From NCBI GenBank assembly GCA_013001055.1, contig JABDNH010000023.1, positions 1 to 38,430 of the forward strand: a stretch of DNA of 38,430 nucleotides, written 5' to 3'. Position numbers and translations under genes: made by a program. Shown in pieces: positions 24,352 through 34,732 of this stretch. The stretch comes from Sphingomonas sp. Its GTDB lineage: Bacteria > Pseudomonadota > Alphaproteobacteria > Sphingomonadales > Sphingomonadaceae. The notes under the pieces are model-generated. The model was not told where the DNA came from. It ran no database searches and saw only the letters and a list, made by a program, of their open reading frames with translations. The first letter of the stretch is position 1. Each line of letters starts with the position of its first letter.

Positions 24352-25368
24352 ATGGGCATCCCCGAATCCATCCTTGACGCGTTTGAAGACCCGCTGCTCG
24401 TCGTCAACGGCCAGCGGATCAAGACCGCCAACGTGGTCGCCCGCGACCTGCTGGGCCAGCGCATCGTCGATGCCGACATTCGTCTGGCTATCCGTCATCC
24501 CGAAGTACTTGAGCTCATCGAGCAGCGCGATGCGGCGGAGATCGACGTCGAAGGGATTGGTAGGACAGAGCGGCCTTGGCACGTGATCGTGCAACCGATC
24601 GACGATCAGAACATGCTTATCAGGCTGGTCGATCGCGCCGCTGCGCACGCGGCTGAACGCATGCGGGTCGATTTCGTCGCCAATGCCAGCCATGAATTGC
24701 GCACGCCGCTGGCGACCATCATGGGATATGCCGAGACGCTTGCAGAAGACGCCGTCCGCGACAAGAAGATGCGGCGTAAGTTTGCCAAGACCATTCGCCA
24801 GGAATCGCAGCGCATGCTGCAGATTGTCGAAGACCTGATGGGCTTGTCGCGCATCGAATCGCATCGCTTTGTCGCGCCGCGCGAAAAGGTCGATCTCGGC
24901 GCACTGGCAGCCGAGGCTGTCGACAATCTTGCCGAACTGGCCCAGCGCCGCGCTTGTACGGTCACAGTGGACGTCGAGAGCGACATTCCCCCGATCACCG
25001 CGGATACGGCACAGATCGAGCAACTGATCGACAATCTGATCGCCAATGCCATCCGCTACGGCTGTAACGAATCGAGCAACGCCGTCGAGGTCACCGTTTT
25101 GCGTATACGCGATCGAGTGCGCCTGGTCGTGCGCGATGAAGGCGACGGTATCGCGCCCGAACATCTGCCGCGACTGACCGAACGCTTTTACCGTGTCGAT
25201 GCGGCACGGAGCCGTGAGAAAGGCGGTACCGGCCTTGGCCTCGCCATCGTCAAGCACATCGTCGAACGCCATCGCGGCACGCTCGATATCGCGTCGACAC
25301 CCGGAGCAGGAACGCGAGTTACCGTCGATCTTCCCCTGCCCCGTGACGCCACGCGCATCGGTCCTTGA
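24352..25368 (+). CDS. phoR: Phosphate regulon sensor kinase PhoR, soluble form
   Basis: Histidine kinase of 338 residues that phosphorylates PhoB when phosphate is scarce. A PAS-like region spans ~1-95. The HisKA domain holds the phospho-acceptor His114 in NASHELRTPL. The ATPase domain shows the N box (LIDNLIANAIRYG), the G1 box (VRDEGDGI), the F box (ERFYRVD) and the G2 box (GGTGLGLAIVKHI). No TM segment is visible, unlike E. coli PhoR; membrane recruitment would need a partner such as PhoU/Pst. Its position just before pst and the distal phoB supports the assignment. Confidence 0.93.
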   Translation: MGIPESILDAFEDPLLVVNGQRIKTANVVARDLLGQRIVDADIRLAIRHPEVLELIEQRDAAEIDVEGIGRTERPWHVIVQPIDDQNMLIRLVDRAAAHAAERMRVDFVANASHELRTPLATIMGYAETLAEDAVRDKKMRRKFAKTIRQESQRMLQIVEDLMGLSRIESHRFVAPREKVDLGALAAEAVDNLAELAQRRACTVTVDVESDIPPITADTAQIEQLIDNLIANAIRYGCNESSNAVEVTVLRIRDRVRLVVRDEGDGIAPEHLPRLTERFYRVDAARSREKGGTGLGLAIVKHIVERHRGTLDIASTPGAGTRVTVDLPLPRDATRIGP

Positions 25369-25395
25369 TGGCAGCGTAAAGAAAAAGCGTGGCCA

Positions 25396-25428
25396 TTGTC
25401 ACGAAACTGCAATCACACCGTCACACAG
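25396..25428 (+). promoter_or_regulatory. Pho box (PhoB-binding direct repeats) upstream of pstS
   Basis: Three heptamers, TTGTCAC (25396-25402), CTGCAAT (25407-25413) and CCGTCAC (25418-25424), are each separated by 4 bases, matching the 11-base repeat of PhoB boxes. The outer two are close to CTGTCAC and the middle one is weaker. The site ends about 72 bases before the pstS ATG, a normal position for a PhoB-activated promoter, so phosphate-starvation induction of pstSCAB-phoU-phoB is expected. Confidence 0.75.
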
Positions 25429-25500
25429 GCAGTCGCAAGGCCCGCTAGGGCGCAGCTGTACCCCGCGATTCTGGGGGCTAGGAAACATCAAGGAGCAATT

Positions 25501-26541
25501 ATGATGAAGAAGCTGCTTTTCGCGCTTCCGTTGACTGCGCTGGTCGCTGCCTGTGGCGGCGGTGGCAGCGGCGGTGATGCGGCCGCGACCTCGATCAAGG
25601 CTGTCGGCTCGTCGACCGTCTATCCCTTCACGACGGCGGTCGGCGAACAGTTTGACCGCGCCAACCCCGATGTCAGCGTTATCGTCGAATCGACCGGCAC
25701 CGGCTCGGGCATGAAGCTGTTCTGCGAGGGTCTCGGCGCCGATCTTCCCGATCTGGCGAACGCCTCGCGCCGCATGAAGACGAGCGAGTTCAACGACTGC
25801 CAGGAAGCAGGCGTCACCGACATCATCGAAATGCCCATCGGCATTGACGGCCTCACCCTCATCCAGGCCTCGAGCGAAGAACCCTTCGCGCTCACGCTCG
25901 AGCAGGTCTACGAAGCGCTTGCCGCCAATCCTTATGGTGAAGAGCAGACCGCGATGAACTGGTCGGACATCGACCCGTCGCTCCCCAACAAGGCGATCCG
26001 CGTCCTTGGCCCCCCGCCAACGAGCGGCACGCGCGACAGCTTCGTCGAGCTGATCATGGAAGTGGGCTGCGACCGCAATCCGCAAATGGCCGCGCTCGAG
26101 GAAGCCGATGAAGACCGCCACGCCGAGGTGTGCAGCAAGATGCGCGAAGACGGCGTGTTCGTCGAAGCCGGTGAGAACGACAACCTCATGGTCCAGAAGG
26201 TCTCGAACGACCCGGGCACCGTCGGCATTCTCGGCTACAGCTTCTTTGAAGAAAATACCGATAAGCTGCAGGCGCTTGCCCTCGACGGCGTGACTCCCGA
26301 CGAGGACAGCATCTCGAGCCTCGAATATCCGGGCGCGCGCATGCTCTACGTGTACGTCAAGGACCAGCACATCGAAGTGAAGCCTGCACTGCTCGACTTC
26401 GTGAACGCCTACAAGGCGGCATGGCAGCCGGGCGGTCTCCTGCGTGAGCGTGGCCTCGTGCCGCTCAACGACGAGGGTCGCGCCGCCGCCGATGCAGCGG
26501 TCGACAATCGCACGAAGCTCACCGCCGAGCAGCTCAACTAG
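25501..26541 (+). CDS. pstS: Phosphate ABC transporter substrate-binding lipoprotein PstS
   Basis: Periplasmic phosphate-binding component, 346 residues. A lipoprotein signal (residues 1-17) ends in the lipobox LVAAC with Cys18, followed by a Gly-rich linker. The mature protein opens with IKAVGSSTVYPFTTAVGEQF, the phosphate-loop pattern of PstS, and contains SGTRDSFVEL. AGGAG precedes the start by 5 bases; an adjacent second ATG at 25504 is equally possible. The gene is led by a triple-heptamer Pho box and heads the pst operon. Confidence 0.95.
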   Translation: MMKKLLFALPLTALVAACGGGGSGGDAAATSIKAVGSSTVYPFTTAVGEQFDRANPDVSVIVESTGTGSGMKLFCEGLGADLPDLANASRRMKTSEFNDCQEAGVTDIIEMPIGIDGLTLIQASSEEPFALTLEQVYEALAANPYGEEQTAMNWSDIDPSLPNKAIRVLGPPPTSGTRDSFVELIMEVGCDRNPQMAALEEADEDRHAEVCSKMREDGVFVEAGENDNLMVQKVSNDPGTVGILGYSFFEENTDKLQALALDGVTPDEDSISSLEYPGARMLYVYVKDQHIEVKPALLDFVNAYKAAWQPGGLLRERGLVPLNDEGRAAADAAVDNRTKLTAEQLN

Positions 26542-26562
26542 GGAAAGACGAACCACGTCATT

Positions 26563-27945
26563 ATGACCCTTGGACTATCTGCACTCATCATTGCAGTACT
26601 TGGCGCGCTGGCGGGCCTTTATGCTCGCTCGCGCGCCAAGACCTTCCGCAAGGACGGAACGTCATTGCATAGCCTCCCGGGCTATCATGGCGTCTTCGTT
26701 TTCTTGTGGACGGCGATGCCAGCGCTCTTCTTCCTTGCCATCTGGGCGCCCATCCAGGCGGGGCTGGTAGAGCAGGCCGTCCTTCTCAGCTCGCAAGGCG
26801 AAATGCTGCCCGACTCGGCGCTGCAACGCGAAGCCATCATCAACGAGGCGCGCGCCCTGGCCAACGGCACGACGAGCGTCGCCTTCAACGAACAAGCCCG
26901 CGGCCTCGCCCCGATCTTCGAGGCTGCCGGAATGCGCTACACGCTGCTCGGTTCGGGCATTGCGCTGGTCATGGCGCTGGTCGGGATGTTCTTTTCGATG
27001 GGCAGGACCGGCATCAGTTTCCGCGCCCGCAACGCCGTCGAGCGCTGGATCATGGGAGTTCTCATCGCGGCGTCGATGATCGCGATCCTGACGACGCTCG
27101 GCATCGTGCTGTCGCTATTGTTCGAGACGCTGCGCTTCTTCAGCCTCGTCAGCCCAGCGGAGTTCATCTTCGGCACCCAATGGTCGCCGCAGACTGCAAT
27201 CCGTGCCGACCAGGTCGGTTCGTCCGGTGCCTTCGGTTCGGTCCCGCTCTTCTGGGGGACGATCTTCATCGGCGCGATCATCGCCATGATCGTTGCCATC
27301 CCGCTCGGCCTGATGAGCGCGATCTACCTGACCCAGTATGCGCCGGCCAATCTGCGCAAGTGGCTCAAGCCAATTCTAGAGATCCTCGCCGGAGTCCCGA
27401 CCGTCGTCTACGGATATTTCGCGGCCATCACGGTGGCCCCATTCTTCCGCGATGTCGGCGTTGCCATCGGCATTTCTAGCGCCAGCTCGGAAAGCGCGCT
27501 CGCCGCTGGCCTTGTCATGGGCATCATGATCATTCCGTTCGTTTCCTCAATGGCAGACGACAGCATCGCCGCCGTGCCGCGCTCGATGCGCGACGGGTCG
27601 CTCGCCATGGGCGCGACCACCTCGGAAACCATCAAGCGCGTGTTGCTGCCCGCCGCACTGCCCGGCGTCGTCGGCGGTATCCTTCTTGCGGTCAGCCGCG
27701 CGATCGGCGAAACGATGATCGTGGTGATGGCCGCAGGTCTTGCCGCCAATCTCACGGTGAACCCGTTCGAAAGCGTCACCACGGTGACGGTGCAGATCGT
27801 GAAATTGCTGACGGGTGATCAGGAATTCGACAGCGCCAAGACGCTCGCCGCCTTTGCGCTCGGCCTGATGCTGTTCGTCATCACGCTGATCCTCAACCTC
27901 TATGCGCTGCGCGTCGTACGCAAGTATCGGGAAGCTTATGACTGA
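26563..27945 (+). CDS. pstC: Phosphate ABC transporter permease PstC, long form
   Basis: Inner-membrane permease of 460 residues, longer than the ~320 of E. coli PstC. The extra N-terminal ~200 residues hold two or three TM helices and a periplasmic-type loop (PstC N-terminal domain of alphaproteobacteria). The core permease has the EAA-type loop around AVPRSMRDGSLAMGATTSETI and helices such as VVYGYFAAITVAPFF. It lies 21 bases after pstS, and its end overlaps the pstA start by 8 bases. Confidence 0.94.
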   Translation: MTLGLSALIIAVLGALAGLYARSRAKTFRKDGTSLHSLPGYHGVFVFLWTAMPALFFLAIWAPIQAGLVEQAVLLSSQGEMLPDSALQREAIINEARALANGTTSVAFNEQARGLAPIFEAAGMRYTLLGSGIALVMALVGMFFSMGRTGISFRARNAVERWIMGVLIAASMIAILTTLGIVLSLLFETLRFFSLVSPAEFIFGTQWSPQTAIRADQVGSSGAFGSVPLFWGTIFIGAIIAMIVAIPLGLMSAIYLTQYAPANLRKWLKPILEILAGVPTVVYGYFAAITVAPFFRDVGVAIGISSASSESALAAGLVMGIMIIPFVSSMADDSIAAVPRSMRDGSLAMGATTSETIKRVLLPAALPGVVGGILLAVSRAIGETMIVVMAAGLAANLTVNPFESVTTVTVQIVKLLTGDQEFDSAKTLAAFALGLMLFVITLILNLYALRVVRKYREAYD

Positions 27946-29200
27946 CGCCGTCCGCTCCGCCCGCAGCCGCTGGACCGACGGGTCCATGGATAAGCTCGTC
28001 AAGAAGCGCTACGCCGCCGAGCGTCGTTTCAAGTTCTTCGGGCTTGCCGCGGTCTCGATCTCGGTCGCCTTCCTGGCGTTCCTGCTGATCACCATGGTCA
28101 GCAACGGGGCTGGCGGCTTCTTCCGCACCGAAGCCTCGCTCACGGTCAACTTCGCCGCCAGCGACATGATCGTCGATCCCGCCTCGCTCGAGGGCAGCGA
28201 TGCGATCGGCGTTATCGTCAATTCGGGGCTCGAATCGACAATGCGCGATGCCGCCGTCGACCAGTATGGGGCCGACGCGCGCGGTCTCTTCTCGACCGGC
28301 GGGCTGCAGACGCTGCAGGAAGCCATACTCGACGATCCGGAGATCCTCGTCGGCACGTTGACAATGGACCTTCCGGTCTCGAGCGAAGTCCATCTTGCCG
28401 CCACCGGCGAGGGCAATCCCGAAGCCGAAGCGCTGGTGCAAAGGCTCGAGCGCCAGGACAGTCTGTCGAGCGGCTTCAATTCGACGTTCTTCACTGCCTC
28501 CGACGCAACCGATCCCAGCGCGGCGGGCGTGTGGGGCGCTTTGATCGGCAGCCTGCTGACCATTCTCGTCACGATGGCGCTGGCCTTCCCCATCGGCGTG
28601 CTGGCCGCCATCTACCTCGAAGAATTCGCGCCCAAGAATCGCTGGACCGACATTGTCGAAGTGTCGATCAACAATCTTGCCGCGGTGCCGTCGATCATCT
28701 TCGGCCTGCTGGGCCTTTCGGTGTTCCTGAACTTCATGCACCTGCCGCGTTCGGCCCCGCTGGTCGGCGGCCTCACTCTTGCGTTGATGACCATGCCGGT
28801 CATCGTGATCGCGGGCCGCAACGCGATCCAGGCCGTCCCGCCCTCGATCCGCAGCGCTGCTCTGGGCGTTGGTGCGTCCAAGGTGCAGGTCGTGTTCCAC
28901 CATGTGTTGCCGCTCGCGCTGCCCGGCATCCTCACCGGCACCATCATCGGCATGGCCCGTGCGCTCGGCGAGACGGCACCGCTGCTGCTGATCGGCATGC
29001 GCGCCTTCCTCGCCTCGCCGCCCTCGGGGATCACCGACCGCGCCACCGTGCTGCCGATGCAGATTTTCCTCTGGTCCGACGAAGTCGATCGCGGCTTCGT
29101 CGAGAAGACCAGCGCCGCCATCATCGTCCTGCTCATCTTTATGCTATTGATGAACGGGCTGGCCATTTACCTGCGCAACCGTTTCGAGCGCAGCTGGTAG
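27938..29200 (+). CDS. pstA: Phosphate ABC transporter permease PstA, long form
   Basis: Second permease, 420 residues. After TM1 (residues ~31-57, [20 protein letters not shown]) comes a ~120-residue extracytoplasmic insertion (DUF3333-type, up to about residue 190), then the canonical permease core with [21 protein letters not shown] and the EAA loop [21 protein letters not shown] used ATG at 27938, which overlaps the pstC stop; an internal Met (MDKLVKKRY) is an alternative. Confidence 0.93.
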   Translation: MTDAVRSARSRWTDGSMDKLVKKRYAAERRFKFFGLAAVSISVAFLAFLLITMVSNGAGGFFRTEASLTVNFAASDMIVDPASLEGSDAIGVIVNSGLESTMRDAAVDQYGADARGLFSTGGLQTLQEAILDDPEILVGTLTMDLPVSSEVHLAATGEGNPEAEALVQRLERQDSLSSGFNSTFFTASDATDPSAAGVWGALIGSLLTILVTMALAFPIGVLAAIYLEEFAPKNRWTDIVEVSINNLAAVPSIIFGLLGLSVFLNFMHLPRSAPLVGGLTLALMTMPVIVIAGRNAIQAVPPSIRSAALGVGASKVQVVFHHVLPLALPGILTGTIIGMARALGETAPLLLIGMRAFLASPPSGITDRATVLPMQIFLWSDEVDRGFVEKTSAAIIVLLIFMLLMNGLAIYLRNRFERSW

Positions 29201-29208
29201 GTATAGAA

Positions 29209-30019
<811 letters not shown>

Positions 30020-30027
<8 letters not shown>

Positions 30028-30745
30028 GCGAGATCCCCACGAACCGCATATCGCGGCGCACACCCTCAAGGCCTTCGACGAGGACCTCAACCGCGTTCGC
30101 GCACTCATCAGCCAGATGGGCGGGCTCGCCGAGCACCAGATCCGCGAGGCCATGCGCTGCCTGTCGACCAAGGATCTCGAAGGCGCAGCCCGCGTCATCG
30201 AGAGCGACGCCAAGCTCGACCAACTGGAAGTCGAGACCGAGCGCCGTGCAATCCAGATCCTGGCGCTGCGCGCACCGATGGCGGCCGACCTTCGTGATGT
30301 CGTTGCCGCGCTCAAAATCTCCAGCGTCGTTGAACGCATCGGCGACTATGCCAAGAACATCTCCAGGCGGGTCGACAAGATCGATATCGAAAGCGGCCAT
30401 ATCGAGCCGCTGTCGCTGATGCCCGAGATGGCGCGCATCGCCAGCGAGATGCTGCACGACGCCATCAACGCCTTTATCGAGCGCGACGCCGAAGCGGCCA
30501 TCCGCGTCCACGAACGCGACCGTGCGGTCGACGACTTCTACAACTCCATCTTTCGCACGCTGCTGACGCACATGATGGAGAACCCGCAGAATATCGGCCA
30601 GGCCACACACCTGATGTTCATCGCCAAGAATATCGAGCGTGTCGGCGACCATGCCACCAACATTGCCGAAATGGTGCATTACGCTGCGACCGGCGAATAT
30701 CTGACCGACCGTTTCAACAAGAGGCCCTCGAGCGAGGAGGAATGA
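30020..30745 (+). CDS. phoU: Phosphate transport system regulator PhoU
   Basis: All-helical regulator of 241 residues that connects Pst activity to PhoR and restrains the Pho regulon when phosphate is plentiful. Two PhoU repeats are visible, each with the acidic metal-binding pattern: one around [20 protein letters not shown] and one around [19 protein letters not shown]. The start overlaps pstB (ATGGCTGA) and the end overlaps or abuts phoB. Confidence 0.95.
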
Positions 30746-31461
30746 TGAGCGAACCGACCACTATGCAGAAGAAGGACCTGTTGCTGGTCGAGGATGACCG
30801 CGCGCTTGCCGACCTCATCACCTATCATTTCGAACGAGCGGGCTACAATGTAACGCGCACCGGCGACGGCGAAGAAGCGCTGATCCTGTGCGAGGAAATC
30901 AATCCCGACCTCATCGTTCTCGACTGGATGATCGAAGGGATCAGCGGCATCGAAGTGTGCCGCCGCCTGCGCCGCAAGGGACCGACCGCCAACCTGCCGA
31001 TCATCATGCTGACCGCCAGAGGCGAGGAAGACGACCGTATCCGCGGGCTGGAAACCGGCGCCGACGATTATATCACCAAGCCGTTTTCCCCCAAGGAACT
31101 GGTCGCCCGCGCCAGCGCCGTCCTGCGCCGCGTGCGCCCCGCCATCGCGGCCGAGAATATCGACTATGGCGGCATCGAAATGGATCTCGCCGCGCACCGC
31201 GTGAAGCGCGACGGCAAGTCGATCCAGCTCGGGCCCACCGAATATCGCCTGCTGCGCCACTTCCTCGAAAACCCCGGCCGCGTCTTCTCACGCCAGCAGC
31301 TGCTCGAGAAAGTCTGGCCGCACAGCGAGGATATCGAACTACGCACCGTAGACGTCCACATCCGCCGCCTGCGCATGGCGCTCAACGAACATGGCGGGCC
31401 GGACGTGATCCGCACCGTGCGGAGCGCGGGGTATGCCCTCGATGCTGAGACGGTGAGCTAG
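30745..31461 (+). CDS. phoB: Phosphate regulon response regulator PhoB
   Basis: OmpR-family response regulator of 238 residues. The receiver domain has acidic pocket Asp17/Asp18 (LLVEDD), phospho-acceptor Asp60 (LIVLD), and the Thr and Lys of MLTARGEED and YITKPFSPKEL. The C-terminal winged helix contains LGPTEYRLLRHFLENPGRVFS and the recognition helix TVDVHIRRLRMAL. A GAGGAGG ribosome site ends 4 bases before the ATG at 30745; the ATG at 30742 (one more Met) is too close to it. It is the last gene of the pst operon and the likely binder of the Pho boxes noted here. Confidence 0.95.
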   Translation: MSEPTTMQKKDLLLVEDDRALADLITYHFERAGYNVTRTGDGEEALILCEEINPDLIVLDWMIEGISGIEVCRRLRRKGPTANLPIIMLTARGEEDDRIRGLETGADDYITKPFSPKELVARASAVLRRVRPAIAAENIDYGGIEMDLAAHRVKRDGKSIQLGPTEYRLLRHFLENPGRVFSRQQLLEKVWPHSEDIELRTVDVHIRRLRMALNEHGGPDVIRTVRSAGYALDAETVS

Positions 31462-31493
31462 ACTTGCCAAGCTCTGCTGCCTAAGCGGACGCC

Positions 31494-32234
31494 ATGGCAC
31501 GCAAACGCAAGAATCGTGGGGGTTCGAACCCCAATCGGCCGCGCTTCTGGGGCAAGCATGCGGTCGCCGCCGCGCTCGATAATCCCGATCGCAAGATCCT
31601 CAAGGCCTGGACGACGCGCGAGGCGGCGAACTTCATGCAGTTCCCGAGCGATATCGCGGTGGTGCATGCCGAGGCACCCGATCTCGCCCGGCTCGTGCCC
31701 GCCGATGCGCCGCATCAGGGCGTCGTCATCGAATGCGAACCGCTCGAGGATGTCTGGCTCGGCGATGTGCTGGCCGAGGCGCCCGACAAGTCGGTCCTGC
31801 TGATCCTCGACCAGGTGACCGATCCGCATAATGTGGGCGCAATCCTGCGCTCGGCCGCAGCCTTCGGGGCCATCGCCATCGTCACGCAGGACCGCCATGC
31901 GCCGCCCGAAGGCGGTGCGCTGGCCAAGGCGGCGAGCGGCGCGCTGGAAACCGTGCCGTGGGTGCGCGTCGTCAACCTTGCGCGCGCGATGGATGAGATG
32001 GCCGAGGCCGGATTCTGGCGCATCGGGCTGGCGGGCGAAGCGGACGCGACGCTCGCCGAAGCATTGGGGCCGCAGAAAGTTGCGCTGGTACTGGGCGCGG
32101 AAGGCCCCGGAATGCGCGCCAATGTGCGCGATCATTGCGATGCGCTCGCCAAGTTGCCGATCAGCGACCGGATGGAAAGCCTCAACGTCTCCAACGCTGC
32201 CGCGGTGGCGCTCTACGCCGCCAGCATCGCCTGA
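31494..32234 (+). CDS. rlmB: 23S rRNA (guanosine(2251)-2'-O)-methyltransferase
   Basis: TrmH-type SPOUT methyltransferase of 246 residues that methylates the P-loop G2251 of 23S rRNA. The basic N-terminus (MARKRKNRGGSNPNRPRFWG) leads into an L30e-like substrate domain. The catalytic domain shows the motifs LDQVTDPHNVGAILRSAAAFG, LVLGAEGPGMR and SLNVSNAAAVALY. Its TGA overlaps the ATG of the following glycosylase gene. Confidence 0.94.
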   Translation: MARKRKNRGGSNPNRPRFWGKHAVAAALDNPDRKILKAWTTREAANFMQFPSDIAVVHAEAPDLARLVPADAPHQGVVIECEPLEDVWLGDVLAEAPDKSVLLILDQVTDPHNVGAILRSAAAFGAIAIVTQDRHAPPEGGALAKAASGALETVPWVRVVNLARAMDEMAEAGFWRIGLAGEADATLAEALGPQKVALVLGAEGPGMRANVRDHCDALAKLPISDRMESLNVSNAAAVALYAASIA

Positions 32235-32854
32235 TGGTCACGACGCAGACGAGCCTCGACGACAGTCTCGACTATATCGCCAGCGTCGAACCCGCCTTCG
32301 CGCGGGCGATGGAAACCTATGGCCGCCCCGAACCCCGTGTGCGGCCGAGGGGGCACATCACCTTGCTGCGCACGATCGTCGGCCAGCAGGTGAGCGTCGC
32401 CGCGGCCAATTCGATGTGGAGCAAGCTGGAAAACAAGTTCGGCGCCGATCCCGATCTCGACGCCATGTGCAGGGCCGACGATGATGACATGCGCAAGGCC
32501 GGACTGTCGCGCCAGAAAGCCGGTTATTGCCGCAGCCTCGCCTCGCTCGTCCGCGCCGGGGAAGTCTGCTTCGAAAGCCTGCCGAAGGATGACGACGAAG
32601 CGATTGCCGAGCTCACCAGGATCAAGGGCATCGGCCGCTGGTCAGCGGAGATCTATCTGCTCTTTTCGGAAGGCCGCAAGAATGTCTTTCCAGCGGGCGA
32701 CCTTGCCGTACAGGTCGAACTCGGCCGCATCCTAAACCGCGAAGAACGCCCGCCCGAAAAGCTCGTGCGCCAATGGGCCGAGCCGTGGTCACCCCATCGC
32801 GGGGCCGCCGCCATCCTCGCCTGGCACTCTTACAATGCACCGCCGTTAGGCTAG
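32234..32854 (+). CDS. DNA-3-methyladenine glycosylase, AlkA/HhH-GPD family
   Basis: Base-excision repair glycosylase of 206 residues that removes alkylated purines. The helix-hairpin-helix motif is at LTRIKGIGRWSAEIYL (residues 127-142), and the catalytic Asp156 is in FPAGDLAVQ. IVGQQVSVAAANSMW is the family N-terminal helix. There is no AlkA N-terminal TBP-like domain, so it is the short form. The stop shares a CTAG (32851-32854) with the convergent downstream gene. Confidence 0.92.
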   Translation: MVTTQTSLDDSLDYIASVEPAFARAMETYGRPEPRVRPRGHITLLRTIVGQQVSVAAANSMWSKLENKFGADPDLDAMCRADDDDMRKAGLSRQKAGYCRSLASLVRAGEVCFESLPKDDDEAIAELTRIKGIGRWSAEIYLLFSEGRKNVFPAGDLAVQVELGRILNREERPPEKLVRQWAEPWSPHRGAAAILAWHSYNAPPLG

Positions 32855-33993
32855 GCGCGCCGCGCTTCCAGATCGCGCCATACCCGAGGGCCAAGGTCGC
32901 CGCGCATCGGAGCAAGCTTGTCGCCACCTTGCGGCTTGCGCCCGACGACAAAGCGGATCGGATCGGCCTTGCCGTCGCGGTGGCGCGGCAGAAACACCAG
33001 CGTCGGCAGGATCAGCTGGCGACCTTCGACATTGATTGCGGTGAGATCGGGCCCTGACAGGCGGACCGATCCGCGCAGTGGGGCCTGCCCGAAACTGTTC
33101 AACGCCTGCACCGCGATGGTGCGTTCTGCTGGCGGATGCGCAACGAATTTGCCGATCCGTTCTTCCTGTTCATGCCCGGCCATCACGATCGCAACATCGA
33201 TTGACACGTCGCGCGCCATCGCCTCGCCCTTGTTCGACAGCGTCATCGCATAATCGATGACGAATTCATTTTCCGACAGGCTGGCGCGGATCGGCGCGAA
33301 GTCGATCGCGAACTCGGGCGTTTTGGCAGACGTCGTTGGAGCGGGCGCGGGCGCAGGTTTGGACGCGGGCGCAGGCGCTGGATCCGGCGATGGCCCGGCG
33401 GGTGCCTTGTCGACCGGCGTGCCCGCTGATGCGGCCTTTTGCTGGCGCTGACGCAACAGGAAGAATGCGCCGCCCAGTAGCGCGACGAGGCCTAGCGCCC
33501 ACGGCCACCACGGCGTCTCCTCCGTCGCCGCGTCGCCCGGCAGACGGATCGTGCGGGTCGGCTGATCGACGGCATCGATCGGCGCCTCTGATATCGGCGG
33601 CAAGGGCGAGAGCGTTGTGCTCTCATCGGCGCGGTCGATGACCTCGGGTTCCACCTGCCCTTGAGCTGATGGCGGCGCCGTCACTGTGGGGGGCGGGGCC
33701 TGCGTCTGGCTCCGAGCCGGCGTGCTCGGCTGCGCGGGCGCCGGACGCGTCGGTGCGGGACGCGCGGCTGGCGGCGTAGTTTGTTGGGGCGTGGGTGCGG
33801 GCGCCTGCTGTTGCGGCGCGGGCTGGTCCCCGCCCAACGAAAAGTCACGCAGGTCGTCAGGCCCCACAGACGGGCTCAGGTCCGCGCCGCCGGGAGGAAT
33901 GGCTTCTACCGAATTCGTGGGCTGCTGCGCGTGGACCACGCTCGCACCCATTGCCAGCATCGCTGCCAGCACCATGCCGCTCAAAGATTTCAT
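32851..33993 (-). CDS. Exported proline-rich protein with one TM helix
   Basis: A 380-residue protein I cannot name. A Sec signal peptide (1-22, ending VVHA) precedes a Pro/Ala/Gln/Thr-rich segment (about 50-115). One TM helix lies around 160-182 (WWPWALGLVALLGGAFFLL), then a second Pro/Ala-rich linker. A folded C-terminal domain of ~155 residues (from FAIDFAPIRASLSENEFVIDY) has alternating beta character. Extended linkers on both sides of the TM suggest it spans the envelope. It is the third minus-strand gene after a gamma-carbonic anhydrase and a pirin. Confidence 0.75.
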   Translation of the reverse strand: MKSLSGMVLAAMLAMGASVVHAQQPTNSVEAIPPGGADLSPSVGPDDLRDFSLGGDQPAPQQQAPAPTPQQTTPPAARPAPTRPAPAQPSTPARSQTQAPPPTVTAPPSAQGQVEPEVIDRADESTTLSPLPPISEAPIDAVDQPTRTIRLPGDAATEETPWWPWALGLVALLGGAFFLLRQRQQKAASAGTPVDKAPAGPSPDPAPAPASKPAPAPAPTTSAKTPEFAIDFAPIRASLSENEFVIDYAMTLSNKGEAMARDVSIDVAIVMAGHEQEERIGKFVAHPPAERTIAVQALNSFGQAPLRGSVRLSGPDLTAINVEGRQLILPTLVFLPRHRDGKADPIRFVVGRKPQGGDKLAPMRGDLGPRVWRDLEARRA

Positions 33994-34040
33994 GGCTGGT
34001 TCAATGCCGCAAAGTGCCGCGAAAGCAAGCGCTTATCGAC

Positions 34041-34730
34041 CTAGCGGGCGTCCACGAGGACGAGTTCGGCCTCTTCGTCGGCCTCGATGATGATCTGTTC
34101 CTCGCCCGTGATGGCGATCCCGTCGCGCGCGTTGGCCGCCTTGCCGTTCACTAAGATGCTGCCCGACGGCACCATATATAGATGGCGCGAGGGATCGGCC
34201 TTGAACGTGATTGGCGTCCCGGCTTTGGCGACCGCGCCGTAGATGCGCGCATCGGCATAGATATTGAGCGAACCGTCATCCGCGCCGCTGGCAAGCAGCT
34301 GGAAACTGCCGTCGCGCGCATCCTTGGGGAAAGGCTTCATGCCCCATTGCGGCGGCGCCCCGCGCTTATCGGTTTCGATCCAGATCTGGAACAGCGTGGT
34401 TTCCTCCTCTTCCAGATTATATTCGGCATGCGTGACGCCGGTGCCCGCGCTCATGACCTGGACATCACCCGCGCCCGTGCGGCCTTCATTTCCCATCGAA
34501 TCCTTGTGCGTGATCGCGCCCGAGCGCACATAGGTGACGATTTCCATGTCGCGGTGCGGATGCGGCGGAAAGCCGGACTTGGCCGCGATCGTATCGTCGT
34601 TCCACACGCGAATCGCGCCCCAGCCCATCCGTTCGGGATCGTGATAGTTGGCGAAGCTGAAATGATGGTGCGCGTCGAGCCAGCCGTGGTTGGCAGCACC
34701 AAGCGATGCGAAGGGTCGGATGTCGATCAT
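34041..34730 (-). CDS. Pirin family bicupin protein
   Basis: A 229-residue pirin. The N-terminal cupin carries the metal-binding pattern FPPHPHRDMEIVTYV followed by GDVQVMSAGTGVTHAEYN, with several His and a Glu. The C-terminal cupin is shorter. Some bacterial pirins have quercetin dioxygenase activity or modulate metabolic enzymes; the substrate here is unknown. I chose ATG at 34730 (MIDIRPF), the usual pirin opening. An upstream in-frame extension is short and would run through an imperfect palindrome. Confidence 0.9.
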   Translation of the reverse strand: MIDIRPFASLGAANHGWLDAHHHFSFANYHDPERMGWGAIRVWNDDTIAAKSGFPPHPHRDMEIVTYVRSGAITHKDSMGNEGRTGAGDVQVMSAGTGVTHAEYNLEEEETTLFQIWIETDKRGAPPQWGMKPFPKDARDGSFQLLASGADDGSLNIYADARIYGAVAKAGTPITFKADPSRHLYMVPSGSILVNGKAANARDGIAITGEEQIIIEADEEAELVLVDAR

Positions 34731-34732
34731 GT

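Noticed and set aside
25399-26556. 385-codon open frame antisense to pstS
   Set aside because: pstS on the plus strand is unequivocal, with signal, lipobox and ribosome site. The antisense product has no recognisable domain.
27893-28903. Minus-strand open frame across pstA
   Set aside because: Low-complexity Arg/Asp/Gly-rich translation opposite a recognised permease.
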